From Oceanospirillum sp048265165 (GTDB lineage: Bacteria > Pseudomonadota > Gammaproteobacteria > Pseudomonadales > Halomonadaceae): a DNA stretch of 64,000 nucleotides. Below, piece after piece: positions 6,853 through 15,162 of this stretch. How positions within the stretch are numbered: the stretch's first letter is position 1; every line of letters starts with the position of its first letter. The translations under genes were made by a program, and so were the position numbers. Location of the stretch: contig NZ_JBLXCD010000003.1 of NCBI RefSeq assembly GCF_048265165.1, forward strand, positions 124,001 through 188,000, in the 5' to 3' direction. Under the pieces are notes generated by a model. That model searched no databases. It was given only the letters and a program-made list of their open reading frames with translations, and was not told the DNA's origin.

Positions 6853-9174
6853 CTAGCCGACAAGGCGTCTGATCGGCGCTTTATCCGCCAACAACACTTT
6901 AGTGCCCTGACCAAATCGTACCGTGATTCGGGTTTGAGCTCCGGGCTCAATATGGGTTAACTCTCCGCGACCAAAAACGTCATGCTCTATCTGATCACCA
7001 ATACGGTAGAAGGTGCTCTGCTCCGCCCTAGAGGACAAATGCCTCTGAGGCAGCACAGATTCATTTTTCTGAACGGGGCGGGCACTCACTTTGACACCTG
7101 CAAGACCACAGGCTGACAGATATTGCTGAACCAGTCCGACATTCTCTACCCTAAGTTCTGCATTATTAGGGAGATTAGGTATAAGACTGCCAGCAACAAG
7201 ACGGCTGTCTTCCAGATTCATCTCAGTAACAAAGCGACTAGGACGTTTTTTACGCTCTTCAGATAGCCCATGGTCAGTCAATAACCAAAGCGTCTCCCGG
7301 GCTCGGGTCATTGCGACGTAGAAAAGACGCCGCTCACTTTCCTCGGCTTTTTCATCGAAATCTGTAACGTTCTGATAGCACGGAAAACTCCCCTCTGTCA
7401 GGCCTGCAAGTACCACATGGAGCCACTCCAGGCCTTTGGCACCATGCACAGTAGTAATCGTGACGGCATCACCATGATGACTCTGACTGGCACCAGATTG
7501 CTTCTGCAGCTCAATATGATTCAACAACTGAGAAACATTCATTCTCTGCTGCCGGATATAGTTCACCAGTGCCTGCAAGGTTTGTTTACGCTCCTGCGCC
7601 TGGTCCTTAGTTGCCGCTGCCTTATCAATCAGATCATAAGCATCAGTATCCTGGAGCACACGAATCGCCAAAGGGCCGACGGGCTGATCAGCAGGCTGGC
7701 GCTGCAGTTCCAGAAGTAGTTCCAGGCGTTTTTTCAGACGTTTTGCGGTATAGGGTTTCAGATCCATGCCTGAAACAATTGAATCAGGGCTTAAGCCATA
7801 ACGCTCTACCTGTTGTTGAACCGCCTGCTGCTCACCTTGACTGAGAAACAAAGGTGGAAAGCTAAGCATCTGCCCAAGTGCTTCTGAACCAATCGCCGCA
7901 TTGGCTTCACCTGCTGCTAATTGCAGATAGGACAAAAACTGGCTTATCAATGGCTGATTAAAAACAAAGTGCCCCTGCTGATGCAGGCGAAACGGAATCT
8001 GCTGCTGCAAAAATACCAACTGAATCGGCATACTTAATGCCCAGCTTCTGACCAGAACAGCAACATTCACCGCTCCGGATCGCTCCAGTACAGGCTGGAG
8101 ATGACTCACCAACTGATTGAGCTCTGGCAAAACCTCAATCTGAGTATCCTGATGCTCTGAGGTAGCTAAGCAGAGGCCAGCATCCCGGTTTTTGTTACGG
8201 CCAATCAGATGGTTGGCGGCCAGCGCCAGCGTCGCCCCATAACGAAATGAGTAAGACAGCGGATAACTTACCGGTTGCTGAAATTGCCGGGCAAAATCCC
8301 GCAGCATAAATTCCGGGCGGGCACCGCGCCATTCGTAGATGCACTGATCAACATCACCGACCACCATCACCCGGGCTCGCTCCCCCGCAAGAATACTGAG
8401 CAGGAATTGTTGAATGCTGTTGATATCCTGATACTCATCAACAATGACATGATCAAGATGGTTACTGATACGTGTCTCCAGCTCCGGCCGAGCCAAAACT
8501 GCCATAGCAGGTCGGTAGAGCAAGTCAGAGAAAGTCATGACACCCTCTCTGGCCAGAATCTGCTCCAACTGCTCAAACGCTTCGATGAAATACTTCTGAT
8601 CATCCGGCAAACCGAGCAACCGGAACTGATCTTTTGGTGTTTCCAGATCAGCTTTTACACGCTCAACAAACTGCATAAAAGCTTCAAGATGATCCTTATC
8701 CAGAGCCTTACGCCGAGTAGCCTGGTCCGCACTGGGTAACGCCAGGGTAATCCCCTGTCGAACCAATTTCTCGTAGGGCCAACCCTCTCGCACGAGATGC
8801 CGGGGCTGCAGCACGCCCCAGCGCACAAGACTTTCACAAAGCTTATGGCCGATCGAGTGAAAAGTTCTGATATCGGGTCTGGGGTAATGTACCTGCTGAC
8901 GCTGATATTCCTTTTGCAGCTTAGTTTCAAAATCGACCCGGGCTGAGCGGTTATACATAAGAACCAGTACCCTGCGGGGTTCGTAGCCCTGAGCAAGCAG
9001 AAAAAGAACCCGGTGCACCAAGGTTGTGGTTTTACCAGAGCCTGCTACAGCCATTACACGGGCATGCTGATTACCGTGGTGCACCACACGCTGCTGTTGC
9101 GCTGTCAGGTGCAGAGGTGCAGAAAAAATATTGACCGGTTCAGACTGTACAGATTGGGACACAGGATCTCTCAA
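6853..9174 (-). CDS. UvrD/Rep-family ATP-dependent DNA helicase
   Basis: A 773-residue superfamily 1A helicase. Motifs in order: Walker A AVAGSGKTTTL (42-52), TFHSIG (Ia/Ib region, about 104), Walker B DEYQDIN (246-252), motif III with DQCIYEWRGA, SYSFRYG, motif V TTVHGAKGLEW and motif VI LFYVAMTRARETLW. The last 60 residues form a PcrA-like tail (GDQIEHDVFGRGELTHIE) of the kind that binds RNA polymerase in Gram-positive PcrA and UvrD. Shorter than UvrD or RecB and not either of them by sequence; similar uncharacterised helicases occur in pseudomonads. The likely role is in DNA repair or removal of replication roadblocks. It starts 108 bases downstream of the DUF1285 gene. Confidence 0.88.
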   Translation of the reverse strand: MRDPVSQSVQSEPVNIFSAPLHLTAQQQRVVHHGNQHARVMAVAGSGKTTTLVHRVLFLLAQGYEPRRVLVLMYNRSARVDFETKLQKEYQRQQVHYPRPDIRTFHSIGHKLCESLVRWGVLQPRHLVREGWPYEKLVRQGITLALPSADQATRRKALDKDHLEAFMQFVERVKADLETPKDQFRLLGLPDDQKYFIEAFEQLEQILAREGVMTFSDLLYRPAMAVLARPELETRISNHLDHVIVDEYQDINSIQQFLLSILAGERARVMVVGDVDQCIYEWRGARPEFMLRDFARQFQQPVSYPLSYSFRYGATLALAANHLIGRNKNRDAGLCLATSEHQDTQIEVLPELNQLVSHLQPVLERSGAVNVAVLVRSWALSMPIQLVFLQQQIPFRLHQQGHFVFNQPLISQFLSYLQLAAGEANAAIGSEALGQMLSFPPLFLSQGEQQAVQQQVERYGLSPDSIVSGMDLKPYTAKRLKKRLELLLELQRQPADQPVGPLAIRVLQDTDAYDLIDKAAATKDQAQERKQTLQALVNYIRQQRMNVSQLLNHIELQKQSGASQSHHGDAVTITTVHGAKGLEWLHVVLAGLTEGSFPCYQNVTDFDEKAEESERRLFYVAMTRARETLWLLTDHGLSEERKKRPSRFVTEMNLEDSRLVAGSLIPNLPNNAELRVENVGLVQQYLSACGLAGVKVSARPVQKNESVLPQRHLSSRAEQSTFYRIGDQIEHDVFGRGELTHIEPGAQTRITVRFGQGTKVLLADKAPIRRLVG

Positions 9175-9282
9175 AACTTAACTCTCAGGCTTGAAAGGAG
9201 AAGTGCCTGAGTCAGAAAACAGATATTCCGATAAACCCTGCAACTGTTCGCAGGGATCATCGGGCAAAAACACTGCAGAAAA

Positions 9283-9846
9283 CTATTCCGGCAACTCGCC
9301 TAATGACCAATAGCGGCCATCACTATTAAGGCCAAGATAAGTCTTTCCATCAGCCTCGAATGGCTCCGCTTCTTCAATCAGCTGATAGAAGAGGTTTCTG
9401 TGTAGCCGCCCCATAAGACCTGCCCGTACATGCAGATAGGGTTCCGGCTCTCCGGATTCAGTAACCGAGACTGTCAGAGGGTGTGCTTCGTCTAAAAGTA
9501 CCTCATCGCCCACATTGGTGACAAAACGGAGTTTATTTTCAAACGGTTCAAGCTGCTGATTAATAATGAAAGGCACATCATCTACCTGAATCCCCACCTT
9601 CTCAACAGGCGTCACCAGAAAATAGCGGTCATCCTCCCGCTTTAAGATAGTCGAGAACATACGTACCAATGCAGCCCTACCGATTGGCGACCCCATATAA
9701 AACCACTGTCCATCTTTAGCGATACGCATGTCGATATCACCACAAGATTCAGGGTTCCATTTATCGATCGGAGGAAGGCCTTTTTCCCCACTGTTTTTAT
9801 CGATGTGCTGAGCCAATTGTGCCGGTGAAAAACTGCCGGATAACAT
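9283..9846 (-). CDS. DUF1285 family protein
   Basis: A 187-residue protein with the DUF1285 core: LPPIDKWNPESCGDIDMRI near the N-terminus, GQWFYMGSPIGR, then YFLVTPVEKVGIQVDD and PFIINQQL. The family is cytoplasmic, widespread in proteobacteria and without known biochemical function; the CGDIDM and PVEKVGIQVDD motifs look conserved enough to be functional. No signal or membrane segment. Located upstream of the helicase on the same strand. Confidence 0.85.
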   Translation of the reverse strand: MLSGSFSPAQLAQHIDKNSGEKGLPPIDKWNPESCGDIDMRIAKDGQWFYMGSPIGRAALVRMFSTILKREDDRYFLVTPVEKVGIQVDDVPFIINQQLEPFENKLRFVTNVGDEVLLDEAHPLTVSVTESGEPEPYLHVRAGLMGRLHRNLFYQLIEEAEPFEADGKTYLGLNSDGRYWSLGELPE

Positions 9847-10041
9847 ACCCTATCTCCCATAATTTCATATTACTATTTTAACCCAGCGACAGAGAAAATG
9901 CTGTGACTAATGAGGAACCATAGACCTAAATGAAGCTGCAGAAAAAACCATAAAAAATGAGCGGATTAACGGGGCTCTTAGTTTAAAACCATAGGAAAGG
10001 TTTAATATAATCTAACGCGGACACACACAACCCACAGACAT

Positions 10042-10068
10042 AAAAAAAGCAGCCGAAGCTGCTTTTTT
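10042..10068. terminator. Terminator downstream of mvaT
   Basis: Arms AGCAGC (10048-10053) and GCTGCT (10058-10063) around a CGAA tetraloop, flanked by A6 and T5. The position 60 bases beyond the mvaT stop suits termination of mvaT on the minus strand; the other flank would work on the plus strand too. Confidence 0.8.
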
Positions 10069-10129
10069 GTTCATCGCAAAAAAACTGAGCGATGCATATA
10101 CGAGGAAATCACCTCATATAAGTGTTAAA

Positions 10130-10480
10130 TCAGGAAACCTTCCAGCTCTGTACAGTTTCTTTACCGTACTTCTGAATCCATTCCTGATAATCCTTCTGAC
10201 GACCACCCCGAACAGTGATCTCCTCACCGGTCTGGGGGTTTTTATAAACACTTGGAGTACGCTTACGACGTGACTTGCCAGACTCAGCAGTATCTTCACT
10301 TGCACCAAACAGAGCAAGCAATTCAGATTCAGACTTATCAAACTGTTTCAGTACTTCTTCAACAGCCGTTTTAAAAGCCAGTTCCTGTTTCAGCTCCTGC
10401 TTTTCTTCCATCGCCTGCAGTTCTTCCTGCAGCTGACGCATCAGACGCTCTTTCTCACGGTATTTATTAATAATAGACAT
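10130..10480 (-). CDS. mvaT: MvaT-family H-NS-like silencer
   Basis: A 116-residue MvaT/TurB-type nucleoid protein, the functional analogue of H-NS in pseudomonads: it coats AT-rich, often horizontally acquired DNA and silences it. N-terminal coiled coil with heptad-like Leu/Glu pattern over about residues 1-60 (oligomerisation), a basic linker SRRKRT at 70-75, then the DNA-binding part VYKNPQTGEEITVRGGR and KDYQEWI, ending QSW. In MvaT the RGG-type stretch inserts into the minor groove as an AT-pincer. Shorter than the 124-residue P. aeruginosa protein. The gene lies next to an AT-rich gap that may be its own target. Confidence 0.9.
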   Translation of the reverse strand: MSIINKYREKERLMRQLQEELQAMEEKQELKQELAFKTAVEEVLKQFDKSESELLALFGASEDTAESGKSRRKRTPSVYKNPQTGEEITVRGGRQKDYQEWIQKYGKETVQSWKVS

Positions 10481-10891
10481 AATAACTCTCTTGTTACATA
10501 AAGGTGCTGTGGGGGGAAACAGAAGTTCTTAGCTCAGGCAGGTCTGCTGCACTACGTTCTCAGGTAAAAACACCATCAAAGATGGGTATGGTTTGTAGAT
10601 GGATACGTGTGCAAATTTTTATGATCATCTAGGCCAATCATATTTTCAGATCAGGCTAGAGTAAAAAATCTTTTGAAGACCTTTTCAAATTTCCTAAACA
10701 AGAAGCTTTAATGCCGGTAATACTAATATCAGATATTTGGAATTACAAGACATATAAACTCTTAAGTTATACCAGAAAATTTAACAAGGATTACCTGATT
10801 AAATTATTAAACCCAAAAGGGGGAGTAGTTAAATATTTTTTACAGCAATACCTGAAAAACCACCATCAAGCTCAAGTGCTTTCTCAACCTT
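10481..10891. other. AT-rich gap upstream of mvaT
   Basis: About 410 bases between mvaT and the radical SAM gene, noticeably richer in A and T than the flanks from about 10,600 on. It contains the mvaT leader, a small CCATC-AAA-GATGG inverted repeat at about 10,573-10,585, and the in-frame continuation of the radical SAM gene (10,829-10,891). A plus-strand ORF at 10711-10947 is judged spurious. Likely a MvaT-bound regulatory region (inference). Confidence 0.5.
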
Positions 10892-11725
10892 CTATAATAA
10901 GACGGATTTATCACACCCCAGAATGCCTTTCAGCACTAACTGGTTAGAAATATGATCCGAACGAAAGACCGTAGATGTCAGGTTTAGTTCAGAGATAAAT
11001 TGATGCATCTCTTGCAACAACCCTTGGCTGTCCAGTTCAGCGAAATTATCTCCAAAAGCTTCAACAAACCTCTGCCTTCCGCGATGGAAGGTTAAAACCA
11101 ATATTGACAGATAGTCTGGCTGCACCCTATTAACCAACTTTGCAGAGTTTACTGCATGCTGCTCTGATAACATCTGCCCGCCCAAACCATTAAGCACCAT
11201 TACAGATGTTTTAATCCCTGCCTGCTTTATCTTCTGTAGCGCAGAATATGTCGTCTCTGCTGTTTCACCTTTTTTAATTCGAGTTAATACTTCATTATCA
11301 CCGGACTCAACGCCTACATAGAGTATTGATAAACCGTTATTTTTTAACTCAGTTAATTCTTCAACACTTTTTCGGGCTATATTTCGTGGCAAGCAGTAGG
11401 CACTAATACGCCGTAGCTCAGGGAATGCATGGTTAAGGGCTTTCAGAACTGTCAATAAGCGACGAAAAGATAGCGTCATTGCATCACCATCTGCCAAAAA
11501 AACACGACTGACGCCTACAAGCTGCTCACCGGCCCGTTGAATATCCGCCAGGACATCAGGTTCCTTCCGGACCGAGAATTTCTTTTGAGCATCGGTATAC
11601 ATGCTACAGAAACTGCAATGATTCCAGCTGCAACCATTGGTTACCGGTAGGATAAAAGATTTGGCCTCACTGGGAGGCCGGTACACGGGGTCAATATATT
11701 GCACAGGAAAATCATTAAATGTCAT
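10892..11725 (-). CDS. Radical SAM protein, probably C-terminally truncated
   Basis: A 277-residue radical SAM enzyme with a C-x4-C-x2-C cluster motif (GCSWNHCSFC, Cys32, Cys37, Cys40), the spacing usual in its own GCSWNKCTFC-type family. Other marks: FLADGDAM, YVGVESGDNEVL, TSVMVLNGLGG and a C-terminal FRSDHISNQLVLKGILG. The substrate is unknown. The start overlaps the TetR gene by 4 bases (ATGA), so the pair is translationally coupled. The TAG at 10892-10894 is followed in frame by 20 further sense codons reading KVEKALELDGGFSG and so on to a TAA at 10829, resembling the normal family tail. The gene may therefore be truncated by a nonsense change. Confidence 0.85.
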   Translation of the reverse strand: MTFNDFPVQYIDPVYRPPSEAKSFILPVTNGCSWNHCSFCSMYTDAQKKFSVRKEPDVLADIQRAGEQLVGVSRVFLADGDAMTLSFRRLLTVLKALNHAFPELRRISAYCLPRNIARKSVEELTELKNNGLSILYVGVESGDNEVLTRIKKGETAETTYSALQKIKQAGIKTSVMVLNGLGGQMLSEQHAVNSAKLVNRVQPDYLSILVLTFHRGRQRFVEAFGDNFAELDSQGLLQEMHQFISELNLTSTVFRSDHISNQLVLKGILGCDKSVLL

Positions 11726-12375
11726 GACTCCTCTCTATTGCGCCCTCGTTGACCGCGATTCCCCATGCGCACACCGATCTCCATCAGGAAGGTAAAGAAT
11801 TCATCTTTATCCTGAATCACTTCCCTGAAAAAGCGCGACTGGTACAAAGCTGCAGCGCCATGTACCAACGCCCAATGGGCGCAGTAATGGAAGTAAGATG
11901 GCACATCTTCCAGTTTATTCTCATCAATGCGGGCGGTAATCAAATCCGTCAGACTTTCAAGGTTACGGGCCCGGAAATTATGCAGCTCATCCAGCATGTC
12001 AGTATCGCCCGAAGACTTAGTTAGCTTCTCTTCCAACCTGGAGAACAACAGATATTTACCGGGGTCTTGCATACGGAATTCAAAATAGGCCCGTGACAAA
12101 GCCTCTTTGTCTTCAGATATTTTGGGGGACTGAAACAGGTCAGCCAGATCTTTCTCATAATCCAGCATCAAGCGCAGATAAATCTCAGACTTACTACGGA
12201 AATGCTTGTAGATCGTACCTTTGCCAATACCAACGTGGTCTGCAATCATTTCGACGGTAACGCGATCTTCTCCATGCTCCATAAATAACTCAAGAGCAGC
12301 ATCGAGAATATTAGCTTCGCGCTGACGAAATTCCTGCACTTTACGGGCTTGTTTTTCCACTGCGGATAAGGTCAT
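11722..12375 (-). CDS. TetR-family transcriptional regulator
   Basis: A 217-residue TetR-type repressor. The helix-turn-helix is at about 24-63: ILDAALELFMEHG, then VEMIADHVGIGKGTIYKHF and a following RSKSEIYLRLM. The remaining all-helical part is a ligand-binding domain that I cannot assign. It heads a two-gene unit with the radical SAM enzyme (4-base overlap), so it probably controls that gene and itself. An imperfect inverted repeat CTAACAA / TGTTTAG (12388-12410) lies just upstream, overlapping a TTGATA hexamer; it could be the operator. Not PsrA by sequence. Confidence 0.88.
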   Translation of the reverse strand: MTLSAVEKQARKVQEFRQREANILDAALELFMEHGEDRVTVEMIADHVGIGKGTIYKHFRSKSEIYLRLMLDYEKDLADLFQSPKISEDKEALSRAYFEFRMQDPGKYLLFSRLEEKLTKSSGDTDMLDELHNFRARNLESLTDLITARIDENKLEDVPSYFHYCAHWALVHGAAALYQSRFFREVIQDKDEFFTFLMEIGVRMGNRGQRGRNREES

Positions 12376-12550
12376 AACATTTACTGCCTAACAAATATGA
12401 ACCTGTTTAGTTATCAATATCAAAGCTTAGTGAAGATACTGACACCTGCTGGCGCAACCCCCTATGTTGCGCCGCACACAATACCATTTCACACTTAATT
12501 TGACCAGATTCTTTTTTTCAGTCACATTCTGATATTTGTCAGTATAGAAC

Positions 12551-12585
12551 TAAAAAACCCTGCAACGTGTAGAGGCCACAGGGTT
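12551..12585 (-). terminator. Terminator after the orphan 95-residue gene
   Basis: Arms AACCCTG (12556-12562) and CAGGGTT (12579-12585) with a 16-base loop. On the minus strand the second arm runs into a T6 tract, so it ends transcription coming from the gene at 12653-12940. Confidence 0.6.
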
Positions 12586-12652
12586 AATCATCAAAAAAAC
12601 GGGCATCCGAAATCTATAATATAAGCCAAAACAGGATGCTACATATCAAGCT

Positions 12653-12940
12653 CTAATCAGAGCCTCTTCCCAGCGGGATATAGATCAGCTTTGGATGAAT
12701 ATCTACTGCGGGGTTCATTACATGAACTCCGCCAGCCTCCTTAACACAGCGTAGACTATCCATGCTGATATCAGAGAACACAAGTTCACTCTGATGATCC
12801 CGAATCATCAGCTGGCCACAATTATTAAAAAAAACCCGGGCATCCGTAACATTAAGCTCCGGACTGATTTTAGGTAGTAAGACACGATTGAATGCGCGGC
12901 GGGCAATAAGCTCAAACTGTTCGACCTGGTATGTTTTCAT
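12653..12940 (-). CDS. Hypothetical 95-residue protein
   Basis: A small soluble protein starting MKTYQVEQFELIARRAFNR. The ATG at 12940 is chosen because a GGAGAAA ribosome site is 7 bases upstream; the longer form from 12976 lacks one. No signal peptide, membrane segment, cysteine cluster or HTH is evident; the sequence contains FFNNCGQLMIRDHQSELVF and ends IPLGRGSD. Family not recognised. It is monocistronic: a terminator follows and unrelated genes flank it. A real gene is likely from the ribosome site and clean coding pattern. Confidence 0.6.
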   Translation of the reverse strand: MKTYQVEQFELIARRAFNRVLLPKISPELNVTDARVFFNNCGQLMIRDHQSELVFSDISMDSLRCVKEAGGVHVMNPAVDIHPKLIYIPLGRGSD

Positions 12941-13225
12941 GTCGATTTCTCCGTGTTTTTTTATAGTCATTTTCACGTCATAAATTCAGTATATGCTTAT
13001 CCGGCTCAGCCAATGTGACGCTTTAATGAATTCTCCCCCTCCTCAGGTCCAGAACTTGATCCTGGTCATCATTCAGGACTATGGGCATCTTGTCTTTGCC
13101 CCTCCGGCTTCATCTCTCAGCAATTGGCTACTCTGACAGAGACCCATAAATAGCCTACTCTTATTAAAAGGAATATTTCCAAATATGAACAATCACATGA
13201 GATAGCAATCGCGGAGGATCCTGCG

Positions 13226-14200
13226 ATGAAAATAACAAAAATGACACGACCAATTGTTAACTGGCTTACACAACACAGGCCCGCACCTGAATTTCCTATG
13301 TCGGATTTTGAGCGCATCCGATATGAGGTTCGCTCCTGTGATGTACTGTTGGTGGAAGGCCGCTCTAGGGTTAGCGATGTGATTAAAATGATCACTCAAA
13401 GCCCTTGGTCCCATGCTGCACTGTATCTCGGACGCCTGCACGATATTGAAGACCCTGAACTCAGAAATACGTTGAGCGAGCTCTTTCCCTTTTCACCGGA
13501 TACCCAGCTGATTGTTGAATCTGAGTTGGGCATGGGTACGATCATTCGGGATTTAGCAAGTTACAAGGAAGACCATATTCGTATTTGCCGCCCCAGAGGG
13601 TTAAGCCACAAAGATAGCCAACAGATGATTCATTACGCCATTAGTCAACTGGGTAAAGAGTATGATGTTCGTCAGATCCTCGATCTGGCACGCTTTCTTT
13701 TTCCCTGGTGGATTATGCCTCGGCGCTGGCGTTCATCACTCTTTCAGCACAATGCGGGGAAGGCTACTAAAACAGTTTGCTCGACCATGATTGCTGAAGC
13801 GTTTGGCTTTATCCAGTTCCCGATTCTCCCTCTGGTCAAAAAGAGTGGTGACTTAGGATTTCAGCTATTCAGGAGAAACCCCAAGCTATGCACCCCAAGA
13901 GATTTTGACTACTCACCTTACTTTGAGATCATCAAATACCCTTTTATGGACTTTTCGGAACATGCCGATTACAGACTATTACCCTGGCACGGTAAAGGTG
14001 TTCTGGATAGCCAGGAGCAGTCCATGTATGTCTACCCTGAAGGTCAAACCAGTGATGAACCCCTGCCAGATAGCATGAAGAAAAAGCAAAGAACAAAAAA
14101 AACACCTTTTGTCCCCTGGACATCACCTCAGAGTGATACTGACTTTTACGAGGGCAGCAATGGCCACCTATCCGCATCAGGCTCCGCTCATGATAAATAA
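13226..14200 (+). CDS. YiiX/YebB-like NlpC/P60 cysteine hydrolase
   Basis: A 324-residue protein of the permuted NlpC/P60 (LRAT-like) group. In this group the catalytic His precedes the Cys, and both are visible: SPWSHAALYLG (His63) and TVCSTMIAEAF (Cys185). Between them lies an ESELGMG segment with a possible third catalytic or structural acid. Some relatives act on lipids or peptides, and the substrate here cannot be told. No N-terminal signal peptide is evident, but the WWIMPRRWR stretch near 161-169 could touch membranes. The last 60 residues are low complexity with a KKKQRTKK basic patch. Single gene with a convergent terminator. Confidence 0.75.
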   Translation: MKITKMTRPIVNWLTQHRPAPEFPMSDFERIRYEVRSCDVLLVEGRSRVSDVIKMITQSPWSHAALYLGRLHDIEDPELRNTLSELFPFSPDTQLIVESELGMGTIIRDLASYKEDHIRICRPRGLSHKDSQQMIHYAISQLGKEYDVRQILDLARFLFPWWIMPRRWRSSLFQHNAGKATKTVCSTMIAEAFGFIQFPILPLVKKSGDLGFQLFRRNPKLCTPRDFDYSPYFEIIKYPFMDFSEHADYRLLPWHGKGVLDSQEQSMYVYPEGQTSDEPLPDSMKKKQRTKKTPFVPWTSPQSDTDFYEGSNGHLSASGSAHDK

Positions 14201-14226
14201 AAAAATGGCCAGATCGCATCTGGCCA
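14199..14226 (-). terminator. Terminator downstream of tatD
   Basis: Perfect 9-base arms TGGCCAGAT (14206-14214) and ATCTGGCCA (14218-14226) with a CGC loop. The preceding A7 is a T run on the minus strand, so it ends the tatD operon; it may also help end the plus-strand hydrolase gene. Confidence 0.85.
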
Positions 14227-14281
14227 TTCAGTTATAAACAAAGCACTCTGTCATTAGTCACCGTTGCTAAAGACAGTCATA

Positions 14282-15079
14282 TCATTGCTCCGCAACAGCT
14301 TTAGGTACAGCCCCCTTAAACAAGCGAAAGAAATTAGCAGTCGTCTGCATCGCAAGCTCGTCATAAGAAATACCACGCTGCTCCGCAATAAATTCTGCTA
14401 CATCACGGACATACTGTGGCTCACATTTTTTGCCCCGATGCGGAACCGGTGCCAGATAAGGTGAGTCCGTTTCCACCAGTAGAGAGTCCAGGGGAATTTT
14501 TGCTGCCACTTCCTGTACCTGATCAGCATTGCGGAAGGTAACAATGCCGGAAATAGAGACATAGTAACCCAGGGCAATACCACGGCGCGCCATATCAAGG
14601 TCTTCGGTAAAGCAGTGTAGTACACCACCAGCGTCCGGCCCATATTGCTCCAGCATATCCAATGTATCTTCTTTTGCATCCCGGGTATGAATAATTACAG
14701 GTTTATTCACTTTCTGGGCAGCAAGAAGGTGACGTTTAAAGCGCTCTTTCTGTAAATCTTTCGTGTCAGGCGCATAGTGATAATCCAGGCCCGTCTCACC
14801 CACAGCTACAATCAGTTCATCTTCTGCCTCTTTTACCAGCTCTTCAACCGTTGGCTCATGTGGCAGATCCTGTAACGGATGAACGCCAGCTGATGCGAAA
14901 ACAGAAGGATATTGACGGGCTAGGTCTTTCAGGCCAGCCACATCATCAAGGGTTACGCTAACCGCCAGAAAGTGACTAACCCCCCGATCATGGGCCGCGT
15001 TAAGAGCCTGATTAAGATCACCTTCATAGGGGGTCAGATCAAGGCGGTCAAGATGACAATGTGAATCGATCAGGTACAT
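14282..15079 (-). CDS. tatD: TatD-family metal-dependent DNase
   Basis: A 265-residue TIM-barrel amidohydrolase-fold nuclease. Metal ligands are visible: DSHCHLD (His7, His9), AVGETGLDY (Glu95), PVIIHTRDA, GGVLHCFTE and ETDSPYLAPVPHRGK. Length and motifs fit the YcfH subgroup. Family members have 3'-5' exonuclease activity on DNA. Last gene of the pabC-mltG-tmk-holB-pilZ-tatD run, the same order as recalled for Pseudomonas. Confidence 0.93.
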   Translation of the reverse strand: MYLIDSHCHLDRLDLTPYEGDLNQALNAAHDRGVSHFLAVSVTLDDVAGLKDLARQYPSVFASAGVHPLQDLPHEPTVEELVKEAEDELIVAVGETGLDYHYAPDTKDLQKERFKRHLLAAQKVNKPVIIHTRDAKEDTLDMLEQYGPDAGGVLHCFTEDLDMARRGIALGYYVSISGIVTFRNADQVQEVAAKIPLDSLLVETDSPYLAPVPHRGKKCEPQYVRDVAEFIAEQRGISYDELAMQTTANFFRLFKGAVPKAVAEQ

Positions 15080-15162
15080 AAATATCCTAAACAGCTTAAA
15101 TTCTATGGGTATAAATAAAACAACACTAAGATGTCATGGATGACAGCAGGTGTTGTGAGTAC

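Noticed and set aside
10711..10947. Plus-strand ORF of 78 codons in the AT-rich gap upstream of mvaT
   Set aside because: It overlaps the 3' end of the radical SAM gene antisense, has no ribosome site and has the composition expected of AT-rich non-coding DNA.
13026..13136. A 36-codon ORF starting ATGAATTCTCCC upstream of the NlpC/P60-like gene
   Set aside because: No ribosome site and proline-rich, random-looking product; too short to support.
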